From positions 1 through 24,652 of the forward strand of contig DBFBGQ010000061.1 of assembly GCA_048201975.1 (NCBI GenBank): a stretch of 24,652 bases of DNA. The letters run 5' to 3'. The notes beneath the pieces are model-generated. The model searched no databases and had not been told where the DNA came from. It worked only from the letters and a program-made list of their open reading frames with translations. Position numbers and translations under genes: made by a program. The stretch comes from Egerieenecus sp048201975. GTDB taxonomy: Bacteria > Bacillota > Clostridia > Christensenellales > Aristaeellaceae. Numbering within the stretch: the first letter of the stretch is position 1; each line of letters begins with the position of its first letter. Shown piece after piece: positions 6,300 through 12,628 of the stretch.

Positions 6300-8276
6300 T
6301 CACACATCCAGGTCCTTGACCAGGTCGGAGTTTTCCTCGATGAACTTTTTGCGGGGCTCCACCTGGTCGCCCATAAGCAGGGTGAAGATCTCGTCGGCGG
6401 CCATGGCGTCCTCGGGGGTGATGCGCATCATGGTGCGGTGGGCGGGGTCCATGGTGGTGGACCACAGCTGCTCCTTGCTCATTTCGCCCAGGCCCTTGTA
6501 GCGCTGGATCTCCGGCTTGGGGTCGCGGCCGATCTCGTCCAGCAGGCGCTGGAGCTCGTCGTCGTCGTAGACGTAGCGCTCCATCTTGCCCTTGGTTACC
6601 TTGTACAGGGGGGGCATGGCCGCGTAGACATAGCCCTTTTCAATCAGCGGGCGCATGAAGCGGTAGAAGAAGGTGAGCATCAGGATGCGGATGTGCGCGC
6701 CGTCCACGTCCGCGTCCGTCATGCAGACGATGCGGTGGTAGCGCAGCTTGCTCTCGTCAAAGTCCTTGCCAAAGCCGCAGCCGAAGGCCGTGAGCATGGA
6801 GCGGATCTCCTGGTTGCTCAGGGCCTTGGCCTCGTTGACCTTCTCCACGTTGAGGATCTTGCCCCTCAGGGGCAGGATGGCCTGGAAGTGCCGGTCCCGG
6901 CCCTCCTTGGCGCTGCCGCCGGCGCTGTCCCCCTCCACCAGGAAGATCTCGCACTTGCTGGGGTCCCGCTCGGAGCAGTCCGCCAGCTTGCCGGGCAGGG
7001 AGGCGGACTCCAGTACGGTCTTGCGCCGGGTGAGCTCCCGGGCCTTGCGGGCGGCCTCCCGGGCGCGCTGGGCGCTGAGGCAGCGGTCCAGGATGGCCCG
7101 GGCCACGGCGGGGTTCTCCTCCAGGTAGGTGGAGAGCTCCTCGCTCACCAGGCTGTCCACCACGCCCCGCACCTCGCCGCTGCCCAGCTTCGACTTGGTC
7201 TGGCTTTCGAACTGGGGGTCCTCCATTTTGATGGAGACGATGGCCGTGAGGCTTTCCCGCACGTCCTCCCCCTTGAGGTTCTGCTCGTTTTCCTTGATGA
7301 GCTTGTACTTGCGGCCATAGTCGTTGATGGCGCGGGTGAGGGCGGTGTTGAAGCCCATGAGATGGGTGCCGCCGTCGGGGGTGTGGATGTTGTTGGCAAA
7401 GGCGTAGATGTTCTCCTGGTAGCTGTCGGTGTACTGCATGGCCACCTCCACCAGGATGCCGTCCTTGAGCCCCTCGGTATAAATGGGCTGAGGGGGCAGC
7501 AGGGCCTCCTGGTTGCGGTGGCGGTTCAGGTGCAGCACAAACTCCCGCAGGCCGCCGTTGTAGCAGAACACCTTCTCCACCGGCGCCTCCCCCCGCTGGT
7601 CCCGGAACACAATGCGGATGCCCTTGTTCAGGAAGGCCATTTCCTGCAGGCGGTTCTTCAGCACGTCAAACTGGAAGTCTCCCGTGTCAAAGATGCCCTC
7701 GGGGTTGTCCTCGCTCTTCACGTCCGGCAAAAAGCGGATGGTGGTGCCCGTGCGGTCGGTTTCGCCCACCACCTTCAGGTCGTACAGGTACTTGCCCCGG
7801 GCGTATTCCTGCTGATAGATCTTCCCATCCTGGAACACCTGCACCAGCAGGCGCGAGCTCAGGGCGTTCACCACCGACGCGCCCACCCCGTGCAGGCCGC
7901 CGGATACCTTGTAGCCGCCGCCGCCGAACTTTCCGCCGGCGTGCAGCACCGTCAGGCACACCTCCACCGCCGGGCGCCCCATCTTGGGATGGATGCCCAC
8001 GGGGAAGCCGCGGCCGTTGTCCTCCACGGATACGCTGCCATCCCCGTGCAGGGTGATGTCAATCTCCGTGCAGAAGCCCGCCAGGGCCTCGTCGATGGAG
8101 TTGTCCACAATTTCATACACAAGATGATGCAGGCCCCGGGCGTCCGTGGAACCGATATACATTCCCGGGCGCTTGCGCACCGCCTCCAGCCCTTCCAGCA
8201 CCTGGATCTGCTCTTCGCCATAATCTCCGGTGACTTCCGTGGCCTTCTCAATCTCCTGATCCAATTCGTTCGACAT
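6300..8276 (-). CDS. gyrB: DNA gyrase subunit B
   Basis: The 658-residue ATPase subunit of gyrase. The GHKL ATP site is visible as YEIVDNSIDEALAG (Glu55 as the general base, Asn59 for Mg2+), followed by the glycine-rich ATP lid around GGKFGGGGYKVSGGLHGVG. The TOPRIM domain has EGDSAGG with Glu448, and the DADVDG metal motif at 521-525. The protein ends with the typical tail that packs on GyrA. Length is normal for a Gram-positive GyrB. The ATG at 8276 is preferred because GAGGTG lies four bases upstream; an upstream in-frame extension would overlap remB in a different frame. It follows remB by eight bases and is surely co-transcribed with it. gyrA is not next: the NYN gene intervenes. Confidence 0.97.
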   Translation of the reverse strand: MSNELDQEIEKATEVTGDYGEEQIQVLEGLEAVRKRPGMYIGSTDARGLHHLVYEIVDNSIDEALAGFCTEIDITLHGDGSVSVEDNGRGFPVGIHPKMGRPAVEVCLTVLHAGGKFGGGGYKVSGGLHGVGASVVNALSSRLLVQVFQDGKIYQQEYARGKYLYDLKVVGETDRTGTTIRFLPDVKSEDNPEGIFDTGDFQFDVLKNRLQEMAFLNKGIRIVFRDQRGEAPVEKVFCYNGGLREFVLHLNRHRNQEALLPPQPIYTEGLKDGILVEVAMQYTDSYQENIYAFANNIHTPDGGTHLMGFNTALTRAINDYGRKYKLIKENEQNLKGEDVRESLTAIVSIKMEDPQFESQTKSKLGSGEVRGVVDSLVSEELSTYLEENPAVARAILDRCLSAQRAREAARKARELTRRKTVLESASLPGKLADCSERDPSKCEIFLVEGDSAGGSAKEGRDRHFQAILPLRGKILNVEKVNEAKALSNQEIRSMLTAFGCGFGKDFDESKLRYHRIVCMTDADVDGAHIRILMLTFFYRFMRPLIEKGYVYAAMPPLYKVTKGKMERYVYDDDELQRLLDEIGRDPKPEIQRYKGLGEMSKEQLWSTTMDPAHRTMMRITPEDAMAADEIFTLLMGDQVEPRKKFIEENSDLVKDLDV

Positions 8277-8284
8277 GCTGCACC

Positions 8285-8578
8285 TCACTTCGTCCTGTCC
8301 CGCTCCCTGTCCGTCAGGCGGAGAAAAAGGCTTTGGTCCTCCCGCATCCGCGCGGATAAGGTCCGCAGCCCCACGCCGCTGAGATAGCACACGGTCCGCC
8401 CGCCCTCCTGGCAGAGCACCAGGGTCTTGGGCGCGTCGGACAGGCTGCGCACCAGATGCTTTTCCCGCATCCGGCGCACCATGCTTTCCGTGTCCGCCGC
8501 CCATCCCCGGGTGATATCGACGCATAGAAGAATTTCTCCGGCGCTAACGGCGGCGTTGGCTCCCAAATGGATCACCAT
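8285..8578 (-). CDS. remB: DUF370 / RemB-like regulatory protein
   Basis: A 97-residue protein starting MVIHLGANAAVSAGEIL, the N-terminal pattern of DUF370, with the family's PKTLVL strand and a YLSGVGLRTLSAR segment matching the YxSPISxxTLxxR motif. In Bacillus subtilis remB (yaaB) occupies the same place just upstream of gyrB. RemA/RemB relatives are DNA-binding regulators linked to biofilm matrix genes; the role of RemB itself is little known. The ATG at 8578 is ten bases after GGAGGT; an ATG nine bases earlier is too close to that site. The tail after residue 80 is rich in Arg and Asp and longer than in B. subtilis. It heads the remB-gyrB operon. Confidence 0.8.
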   Translation of the reverse strand: MVIHLGANAAVSAGEILLCVDITRGWAADTESMVRRMREKHLVRSLSDAPKTLVLCQEGGRTVCYLSGVGLRTLSARMREDQSLFLRLTDRERDRTK

Positions 8579-8609
8579 ACAGGGCATCACCTCCATATTG
8601 GCGCGGAAA

Positions 8610-8632
8610 GGGCGCAAATTCCGTTTGCGCCC
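8610..8632 (-). promoter_or_regulatory. Hairpin in the remB-gyrB leader
   Basis: A perfect 9-bp stem (8610-8618 with 8624-8632, GGGCGCAAA/TTTGCGCCC) with a five-base loop lies between the likely promoter and the remB ribosome site. It has no following T run, so it is not a terminator. It could stabilise the mRNA or bind a regulator. Confidence 0.55.
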
Positions 8633-8662
8633 CCGGATACATATCCCTCCAAACACTCTACT

Positions 8663-8691
8663 ATTATACAGCATATTGGGGGAAAAGAAAA
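8663..8691 (-). promoter_or_regulatory. Likely promoter of remB-gyrB
   Basis: On the minus strand a perfect TATAAT (8668-8663) has a poor -35 (TTTTCT, 8691-8686) at 17 bases. The leader to the remB ATG is about 80 bases and contains the 8610-8632 hairpin. The weak -35 suggests possible activation or another promoter. Bases 8692-8815 to the right hold nothing that I can identify. Confidence 0.55.
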
Positions 8692-8815
8692 GGGTTTTTC
8701 GAAATTCCGCCGGCGGGAAACCGGCAAGAAACCGTCAGGATTTTCCAGAATTGGCAGAAAAAGCGCCGGAACCGACATGGACAGCGGGCCGGCGCTGCCC
8801 GAGGGTTTCGAATGT

Positions 8816-8859
8816 AAAAAAAAAGCCCCGCGGCCCTGGAAAAACCAGGATGCCGCGGG
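8816..8859 (-). terminator. Intrinsic terminator of the secreted-protein gene
   Basis: Read on the minus strand, CCCGCGGC (8859-8852), an AT bulge, CCTGG, a TTTTT loop, CCAGG, then GCCGCGGG (8834-8827) form a strong stem. After a short GC-rich spacer comes a run of nine T residues (8824-8816). It lies just after the stop of the gene at 8883-9500 and isolates it from the remB-gyrB unit. Confidence 0.9.
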
Positions 8860-8882
8860 TCGGGAGGACGGGGCGGGAGGGA

Positions 8883-9500
8883 TTATTCCTTCTCCGCGGG
8901 CCAGCGCTCCGCCGGCGCGGACAGGGGCTGCTCCAGCCCGCCGCAGGATTCGAACAGGTCGTAAACGCCCTGCACCGACGCGCCGGGGAGAGCCATCTGG
9001 CCGGAGAGCAGGGTTTCCTCCCCCTTGAGCAGGGTGAAGGTCAGGCTTTCCGCCTTGCTGCGCGCCATGGCGGTGAGCAGGGGCAGGCTGTCCTGGGAGA
9101 AGCAGAAGGCGTAATCCTCATAATAGACGCCGTCGTATTCCGAGAGCTCGGAGGTGAGGGTCAGCCGCCAGTCGGTTCCTCCCACGGTGAGCAGCAGCGC
9201 GTCCCCGTAGAGGGCGTCCGGGGTGACCAGGGCCAGGGTGAGGCGGGGGGTCACGCAGCCCTCCAGGGCCAGGGAGAGCAGGTCCAGGAAGGCCACGGCC
9301 TGGATGTCCGGGTTTTCCGTCTGGCAGAGGAAGGGCTGGTCCGAAAAGCGGTAGACCGTGTCCGCCGTGCCGGTGTCCTGGAAGGCGTACACATCCTCCC
9401 GGGCCTCCAGCTGGCTCAGGTCAAAGGCGCCCTCCTCCCCCAGGGCGGGCAGGGGAAGCAGCAGGGAAAGGATCAGCGTAAACAGGAGAAATCGGCGCAT
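8883..9500 (-). CDS. Secreted protein of unknown function
   Basis: I do not recognise this 205-residue protein. It begins MRRFLLFTLILSLLLPLPALG, a classic signal peptide with a likely cut after ALG or nearby, and no lipobox cysteine. The mature part is acidic and looks beta-rich, with a central SELSEYDGVYYEDYAFCF segment, and has no clear catalytic motif. An AGGA site lies six bases before the ATG. It has its own promoter and its own terminator, so it is a single-gene unit. It divides the gyrase block from parA-parB and is divergent from parA. Confidence 0.75.
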   Translation of the reverse strand: MRRFLLFTLILSLLLPLPALGEEGAFDLSQLEAREDVYAFQDTGTADTVYRFSDQPFLCQTENPDIQAVAFLDLLSLALEGCVTPRLTLALVTPDALYGDALLLTVGGTDWRLTLTSELSEYDGVYYEDYAFCFSQDSLPLLTAMARSKAESLTFTLLKGEETLLSGQMALPGASVQGVYDLFESCGGLEQPLSAPAERWPAEKE

Positions 9501-9553
9501 GGAGGGTCCTTTCTGGCGGAAAGCCGCCGGTTTTTTTCATATTTATATAAGGA

Positions 9554-9582
9554 AGTATAGCATACCCGCGGGGCGGCGGCAA
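9554..9582 (-). promoter_or_regulatory. Promoter of the secreted-protein gene
   Basis: On the minus strand TTGCCG (9582-9577) and TATACT (9559-9554) are 17 bases apart, about 55 bases before the ATG at 9500. Confidence 0.7.
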
Positions 9583-9598
9583 GGCCCGCCCGCCAGAC

Positions 9599-9627
9599 TT
9601 TACAACTGTGTCAAAAGCTGCTAGTAT
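9599..9627 (+). promoter_or_regulatory. Promoter of parA-parB
   Basis: TTTACA (9599-9604) and TAGTAT (9622-9627) are exactly 17 bases apart, about 50 bases before the parA ATG. The -35 lies 17 bases from that of the divergent secreted-protein promoter, so the two could compete. Confidence 0.7.
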
Positions 9628-9676
9628 AGAAGGGATTTCAAGGCGGACGCAGGCAAAACGGGAAAGGCGGCTGCGC

Positions 9677-10438
9677 ATGGTCAAAACAATTGCGATTACC
9701 AACCAGAAGGGTGGCGTGGGCAAAACCACCACCGCGGTGAACCTCACGGCCATCCTGGCGGATATGGGGCAGCGGGTGCTGGTGGTGGACCTGGACCCCC
9801 AAGGCAACACCACCAGCGGCCTGGGCTGCAAGGCCGGGGACAGGAGCATTTATGAGGCGCTGCTGGGCCGGGAGACGCTCCGGGGCTGCCTGCAGGAAAC
9901 GGCGGTGCGGGGCTTGACCCTGGCCGGGGCGGACATCCGCCTGGCGGGGGCGGAGCTGGAGCTGGTGGAGGCGGAGCGCCGGGAGTTCCGCCTCAAGGAG
10001 ATCCTGGCCCAGGTGAAGGCGGGGTATGATTTCGTGTTTATTGACTGTCCCCCCTCCCTGAGCCTTTTGACGCTGAACGCCCTGGCGGCCGCGGACCGGG
10101 TGCTGATCCCCATCCAGTGCGAGTATTATGCCCTGGAGGGCGTCACCAGCCTGATGAACACCGTCAACCGGGTCAAGCGCACACTGAACCCGGCCCTGGA
10201 CCTGGAGGGCGTGCTGCTGACCATGCTGGACGGCCGCACCAACCTGGGCCTGCAGGTGGTGGACGAGGTGAAAAAACACTTCCGCAAGAAGGTGTTCGCC
10301 ACCACCATCCCGCGCAATGTGCGCCTGGGAGAGGCGCCCAGCCACGGTCAGCCCATCCATCTTTACGACCCCCGCTCCACCGGCGCGGAGGCCTACCGCT
10401 CGCTGGCCCGGGAAGTGCTGGCGCGCAACGGCAAATAA
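9677..10438 (+). CDS. parA: Chromosome-partitioning ATPase ParA (Soj)
   Basis: A 253-residue member of the ParA/MinD ATPases. The deviant Walker A KGGVGKTT is at 11-18 with signature Lys11, Walker A' is VVDLDPQGN with Asp38 and Asp40, and Walker B appears in FIDCPPSLSLLTLNAL. Length and the lack of an N-terminal helix-turn-helix match chromosomal Soj rather than a plasmid type Ia ParA. It dimerises with ATP on the nucleoid and is stimulated by ParB; in Bacillus it also controls DnaA. The ATG at 9677 starts directly at the conserved beta strand (VKTIAITNQKGG); an upstream in-frame ATG at 9608 would lie upstream of the -10. Its ribosome site (AAGG) is modest. parB follows after 47 bases. Confidence 0.95.
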   Translation: MVKTIAITNQKGGVGKTTTAVNLTAILADMGQRVLVVDLDPQGNTTSGLGCKAGDRSIYEALLGRETLRGCLQETAVRGLTLAGADIRLAGAELELVEAERREFRLKEILAQVKAGYDFVFIDCPPSLSLLTLNALAAADRVLIPIQCEYYALEGVTSLMNTVNRVKRTLNPALDLEGVLLTMLDGRTNLGLQVVDEVKKHFRKKVFATTIPRNVRLGEAPSHGQPIHLYDPRSTGAEAYRSLAREVLARNGK

Positions 10439-10485
10439 TCCGTCGGTGGCCCAGGGCCGCCCGGACGAAGGAGTTGAGTTATCAG

Positions 10486-11364
10486 GTGGCCGCTAAGAAG
10501 AAGGGCCTGGGCCGGGGACTGGACGCGCTGCTCCCCGAGGCGGACGAGCTGCTTCCCAGCGTGGTGCAGGAGATCGCCGTGGGGGACATCGACCCCAACG
10601 CGGAGCAGCCCCGCCGCAGCTTTCCCGAGGAAGCCATGGCGCAGCTTGCCGCCAGCGTGAAGGAGCAGGGCGTTTTGCAGCCGCTGCTGGTGGTGGAGCA
10701 GCCGGGGGGACGTTACCGCATTGTGGCGGGGGAGCGCCGCTGGCGGGCCGCCCGGCAGGCGGGCCTGTCCACGGTGCCCTGCATCGTCCGGGATATGGAC
10801 ATGATCCGGCAGATGGAGGTCAGCCTGATTGAGAACCTCCAGCGGGAGGACCTGAACCCCATGGAGGAGGCCGCGGCCATCCGCGCGCTGATGCAGCAGT
10901 GCGGCTATACCCAAGAGGCCGTGGCGCTTCGCCTGAGCAAGAGCCGCCCCGCCATCGCCAACCTGCTGCGCCTGCTCACCCTGCCCAGGGAGGTGGCGCA
11001 GATGGTCCGGGAGGGGCAGCTCAGCGCGGGCCACGCCCGGGTGCTGGCCGGCCTGGACCGGGAGGAGGACAAGCTGGCCCTGGCCCGGGAAACCCTGGCC
11101 AAGGGCTACAGCGTGCGGCAGCTGGAGCAGCTGGCCGCCGCGCGGCACCGCGAGGCGGAAACTGCCCAGCCGGTCAGGCAGGCGAAAACCGCCAAGCCCT
11201 TGCCCCCGGAGCTGAAGGAGCTGGAGGGGCGCGTCCGGGAAACCCTGGGCATGCGGGCCACCCTTACCGGAAACGCCCAAAAAGGAAAAATCATCCTGCA
11301 ATATTATTCGCAGGAGGAGCTGGAGCGCCTTTACGAGGCGCTGGAAAAGCTGGATACGCTGTGA
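10486..11364 (+). CDS. parB: Chromosome-partitioning protein ParB (Spo0J)
   Basis: A 292-residue ParB. It opens with the family motif KKKGLGRGLDALLPE, which interacts with ParA. The ParB/sulfiredoxin CTPase fold has GERRWRAAR at 82-90 (nucleotide-binding box) and ENLQREDLNPMEEA near 119-132. A helix-turn-helix around 142-165 (YTQEAVALRLSKSRPAIAN) would recognise parS, and the C-terminal dimer domain ends the protein. The start is a GTG about twelve bases after AAGGAG; a TTG directly on that site is too close. No parS (TGTTNCACGTGAAACA) was seen in the window. It is co-transcribed with parA. Confidence 0.95.
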   Translation: MAAKKKGLGRGLDALLPEADELLPSVVQEIAVGDIDPNAEQPRRSFPEEAMAQLAASVKEQGVLQPLLVVEQPGGRYRIVAGERRWRAARQAGLSTVPCIVRDMDMIRQMEVSLIENLQREDLNPMEEAAAIRALMQQCGYTQEAVALRLSKSRPAIANLLRLLTLPREVAQMVREGQLSAGHARVLAGLDREEDKLALARETLAKGYSVRQLEQLAAARHREAETAQPVRQAKTAKPLPPELKELEGRVRETLGMRATLTGNAQKGKIILQYYSQEELERLYEALEKLDTL

Positions 11365-11383
11365 GCCGCTTGTGCTTGCATGG

Positions 11384-11432
11384 AAACGGCCGTCCCTCCG
11401 GAACGGGTTGGTTCGGAAGGACGGCCGTTTTT
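11384..11432 (+). terminator. Terminator between convergent parB and nitroreductase genes
   Basis: A 12-bp perfect stem (AAACGGCCGTCC 11384-11395 with its complement 11419-11430) with a further paired loop runs into five T residues (11428-11432) on the plus strand. On the minus strand only three T residues follow, so it is mainly the parAB terminator but may work both ways; it is four bases from the facing gene's stop codon. Confidence 0.85.
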
Positions 11433-11435
11433 GAT

Positions 11436-12149
11436 TTACTCCACAAAGCTGACTTTTTCATCCACCAGGCTGCGCTCAGAGGCTCCGGCATAACCGTCTA
11501 CCTGCGTGTCGGCGACGCCTACCAGCAGCACCGCCACGGCGGAAAGCGAAGGATCCACCCCCAGGGTCTCGCACAGCGCGTCATGATTCTCGCCGTTGAG
11601 GGCCAGGGTGGGGGAAGAAATGATCTTGGCGCCATATCCCAGCGCGCTGGCGGCAATGACCATGTTTTGGCAGGCCAGGCCGCAGTCAAAGCTGGCGTTG
11701 GGGGAGGCGGTGGCTTCGTCCATATAGAGAATGATGGCCACCGGGGCGTCGCCCAAGCCGGCCTTCGCCGATGCGGTTTCAGCGTTTTCCGTTGCGCCGT
11801 CCGTTGCCGGCGCGCTCTCCGGCAGCTCTTCCAGGACCTCGGGAAGGGCGTCCTCCGCCGTCTCCCCTTGGGCAGCGCCTAGGGACATATTGGCGTTGAT
11901 CTCCGCCATGACCTCCTGGTTTGTGACCACGGCAAAAAAACATGGCTGTTGGTTGATGGCGCTGGTGGCTGACAGGCCCGCCTCCAGAATGGCGGTCAGG
12001 TCCTCCTCCGCCACGGCGTCTGCGGTAAACGCCTGGGTGGTTCCGGCGTTCAGGATGATGCTGACGGTCTCCTCGGCCAGGGCGCCTCCGCAGGAGCAGA
12101 GGGCGATTGCCAGCAATAGGGCCAGGGTGCGCTTCCAATTCAATTGCAT
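11436..12149 (-). CDS. Exported nitroreductase-like flavoprotein
   Basis: This 237-residue protein starts MQLNWKRTLALLLAIALCSC, a signal peptide that could be cut after ALA (about residue 26) or, less typically, lipidated at the LCSC cysteine. The rest follows the nitroreductase (FMN) family: a helix with LTAILEAGLSATSAINQQP, matching the usual APSaxNxQPW segment, a FFAVVTN strand, and a C-terminal FDCGLACQNMVIAASALGYG helix plus a VAVLLVGVAD strand. A 40-residue Ala/Glu/Pro-rich stretch is inserted near the middle. Family enzymes reduce nitro groups or quinones with NAD(P)H; an exported one would need another electron source, so the activity is uncertain. ATG 12149 has AAGGAGGAG six bases upstream. 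Confidence 0.75.
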   Translation of the reverse strand: MQLNWKRTLALLLAIALCSCGGALAEETVSIILNAGTTQAFTADAVAEEDLTAILEAGLSATSAINQQPCFFAVVTNQEVMAEINANMSLGAAQGETAEDALPEVLEELPESAPATDGATENAETASAKAGLGDAPVAIILYMDEATASPNASFDCGLACQNMVIAASALGYGAKIISSPTLALNGENHDALCETLGVDPSLSAVAVLLVGVADTQVDGYAGASERSLVDEKVSFVE

Positions 12150-12446
12150 GGTGTGCTCCTCCTTGATCAATCAAATGGGTCAACGGAAGCACCGCGTCCA
12201 GGGAAAATGTTTGCCCCTTTGCGATGTCCGCTGCCTGGATCCTTTGTACCATGGAGCGTTGAAGGGTGGCGGGAAATGGGCTGAAGAAGTCATGACGGTT
12301 TTCTGTACGGGAGGCGAAAATCGCCCCGACGCGCTTCCGGGAGGACTTCGCCAGCCGCCGGAGCGCCCCAGGGCGGCGGAATGCCCCGGATGGCCGCGGA
12401 TCCCTGGAAAATCAAGGCGTTTCTGCCTGTCAAATTTGTAAACTAT
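12150..12446. other. Intergenic region between divergent genes, no gene seen
   Basis: Apart from the nitroreductase ribosome site at about 12155-12164, I see no supported gene and no clear promoter for the minus strand. The left part is mixed sequence and 12300-12400 is GC-rich without a strong hairpin. Confidence 0.5.
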
Positions 12447-12487
12447 CTCCCTGCGTTCTGGACAAAGCAGGGAGTATTTGGTATAAT
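12447..12487 (+). promoter_or_regulatory. Promoter of the surface-protein gene with overlapping palindrome
   Basis: TGGACA (12459-12464) and a perfect TATAAT (12482-12487) are 17 bases apart. A perfect 8-bp inverted repeat, CTCCCTGC (12447-12454) and GCAGGGAG (12467-12474), brackets the -35, as an operator would. The leader to the ATG at 12629 is about 135 bases. Confidence 0.7.
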
Positions 12488-12577
12488 GCAACTGATTTGC
12501 TCGGGTATGTACAGCAATAGGACGGACCCCTTCACGCATTTTGCGTTGTAAGGCAGAGGCTGGATGACGCCCCATGG

Positions 12578-12595
12578 CGCCAAGCGGCCTTGGCG
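12578..12595 (+). promoter_or_regulatory. Leader hairpin before the surface-protein gene
   Basis: CGCCAAG-CGGC-CTTGGCG is a perfect 7-bp stem with a four-base loop, ending about 16 bases before the GAGGAGG ribosome site. It may stabilise the mRNA; it has no T run. Confidence 0.5.
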
Positions 12596-12628
12596 AATCA
12601 GAACGACATTGAGGAGGATACAGCGATC

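Noticed and set aside
8100..8111. TTGTCCACA, one mismatch from a DnaA box, inside gyrB
   Set aside because: Single, inside conserved coding sequence, with no cluster or AT-rich unwinding region, so it does not support an origin here.
3354..8387. Long plus-strand frames opposite gyrA (699 codons) and gyrB (763 codons)
   Set aside because: Antisense shadows of highly conserved genes caused by high G+C; His/Gly/Val-rich with no domain.
9677..11364. Search for a parS site near parA-parB
   Set aside because: No match to TGTTNCACGTGAAACA was found by eye here or elsewhere in the window; this does not exclude sites outside it.
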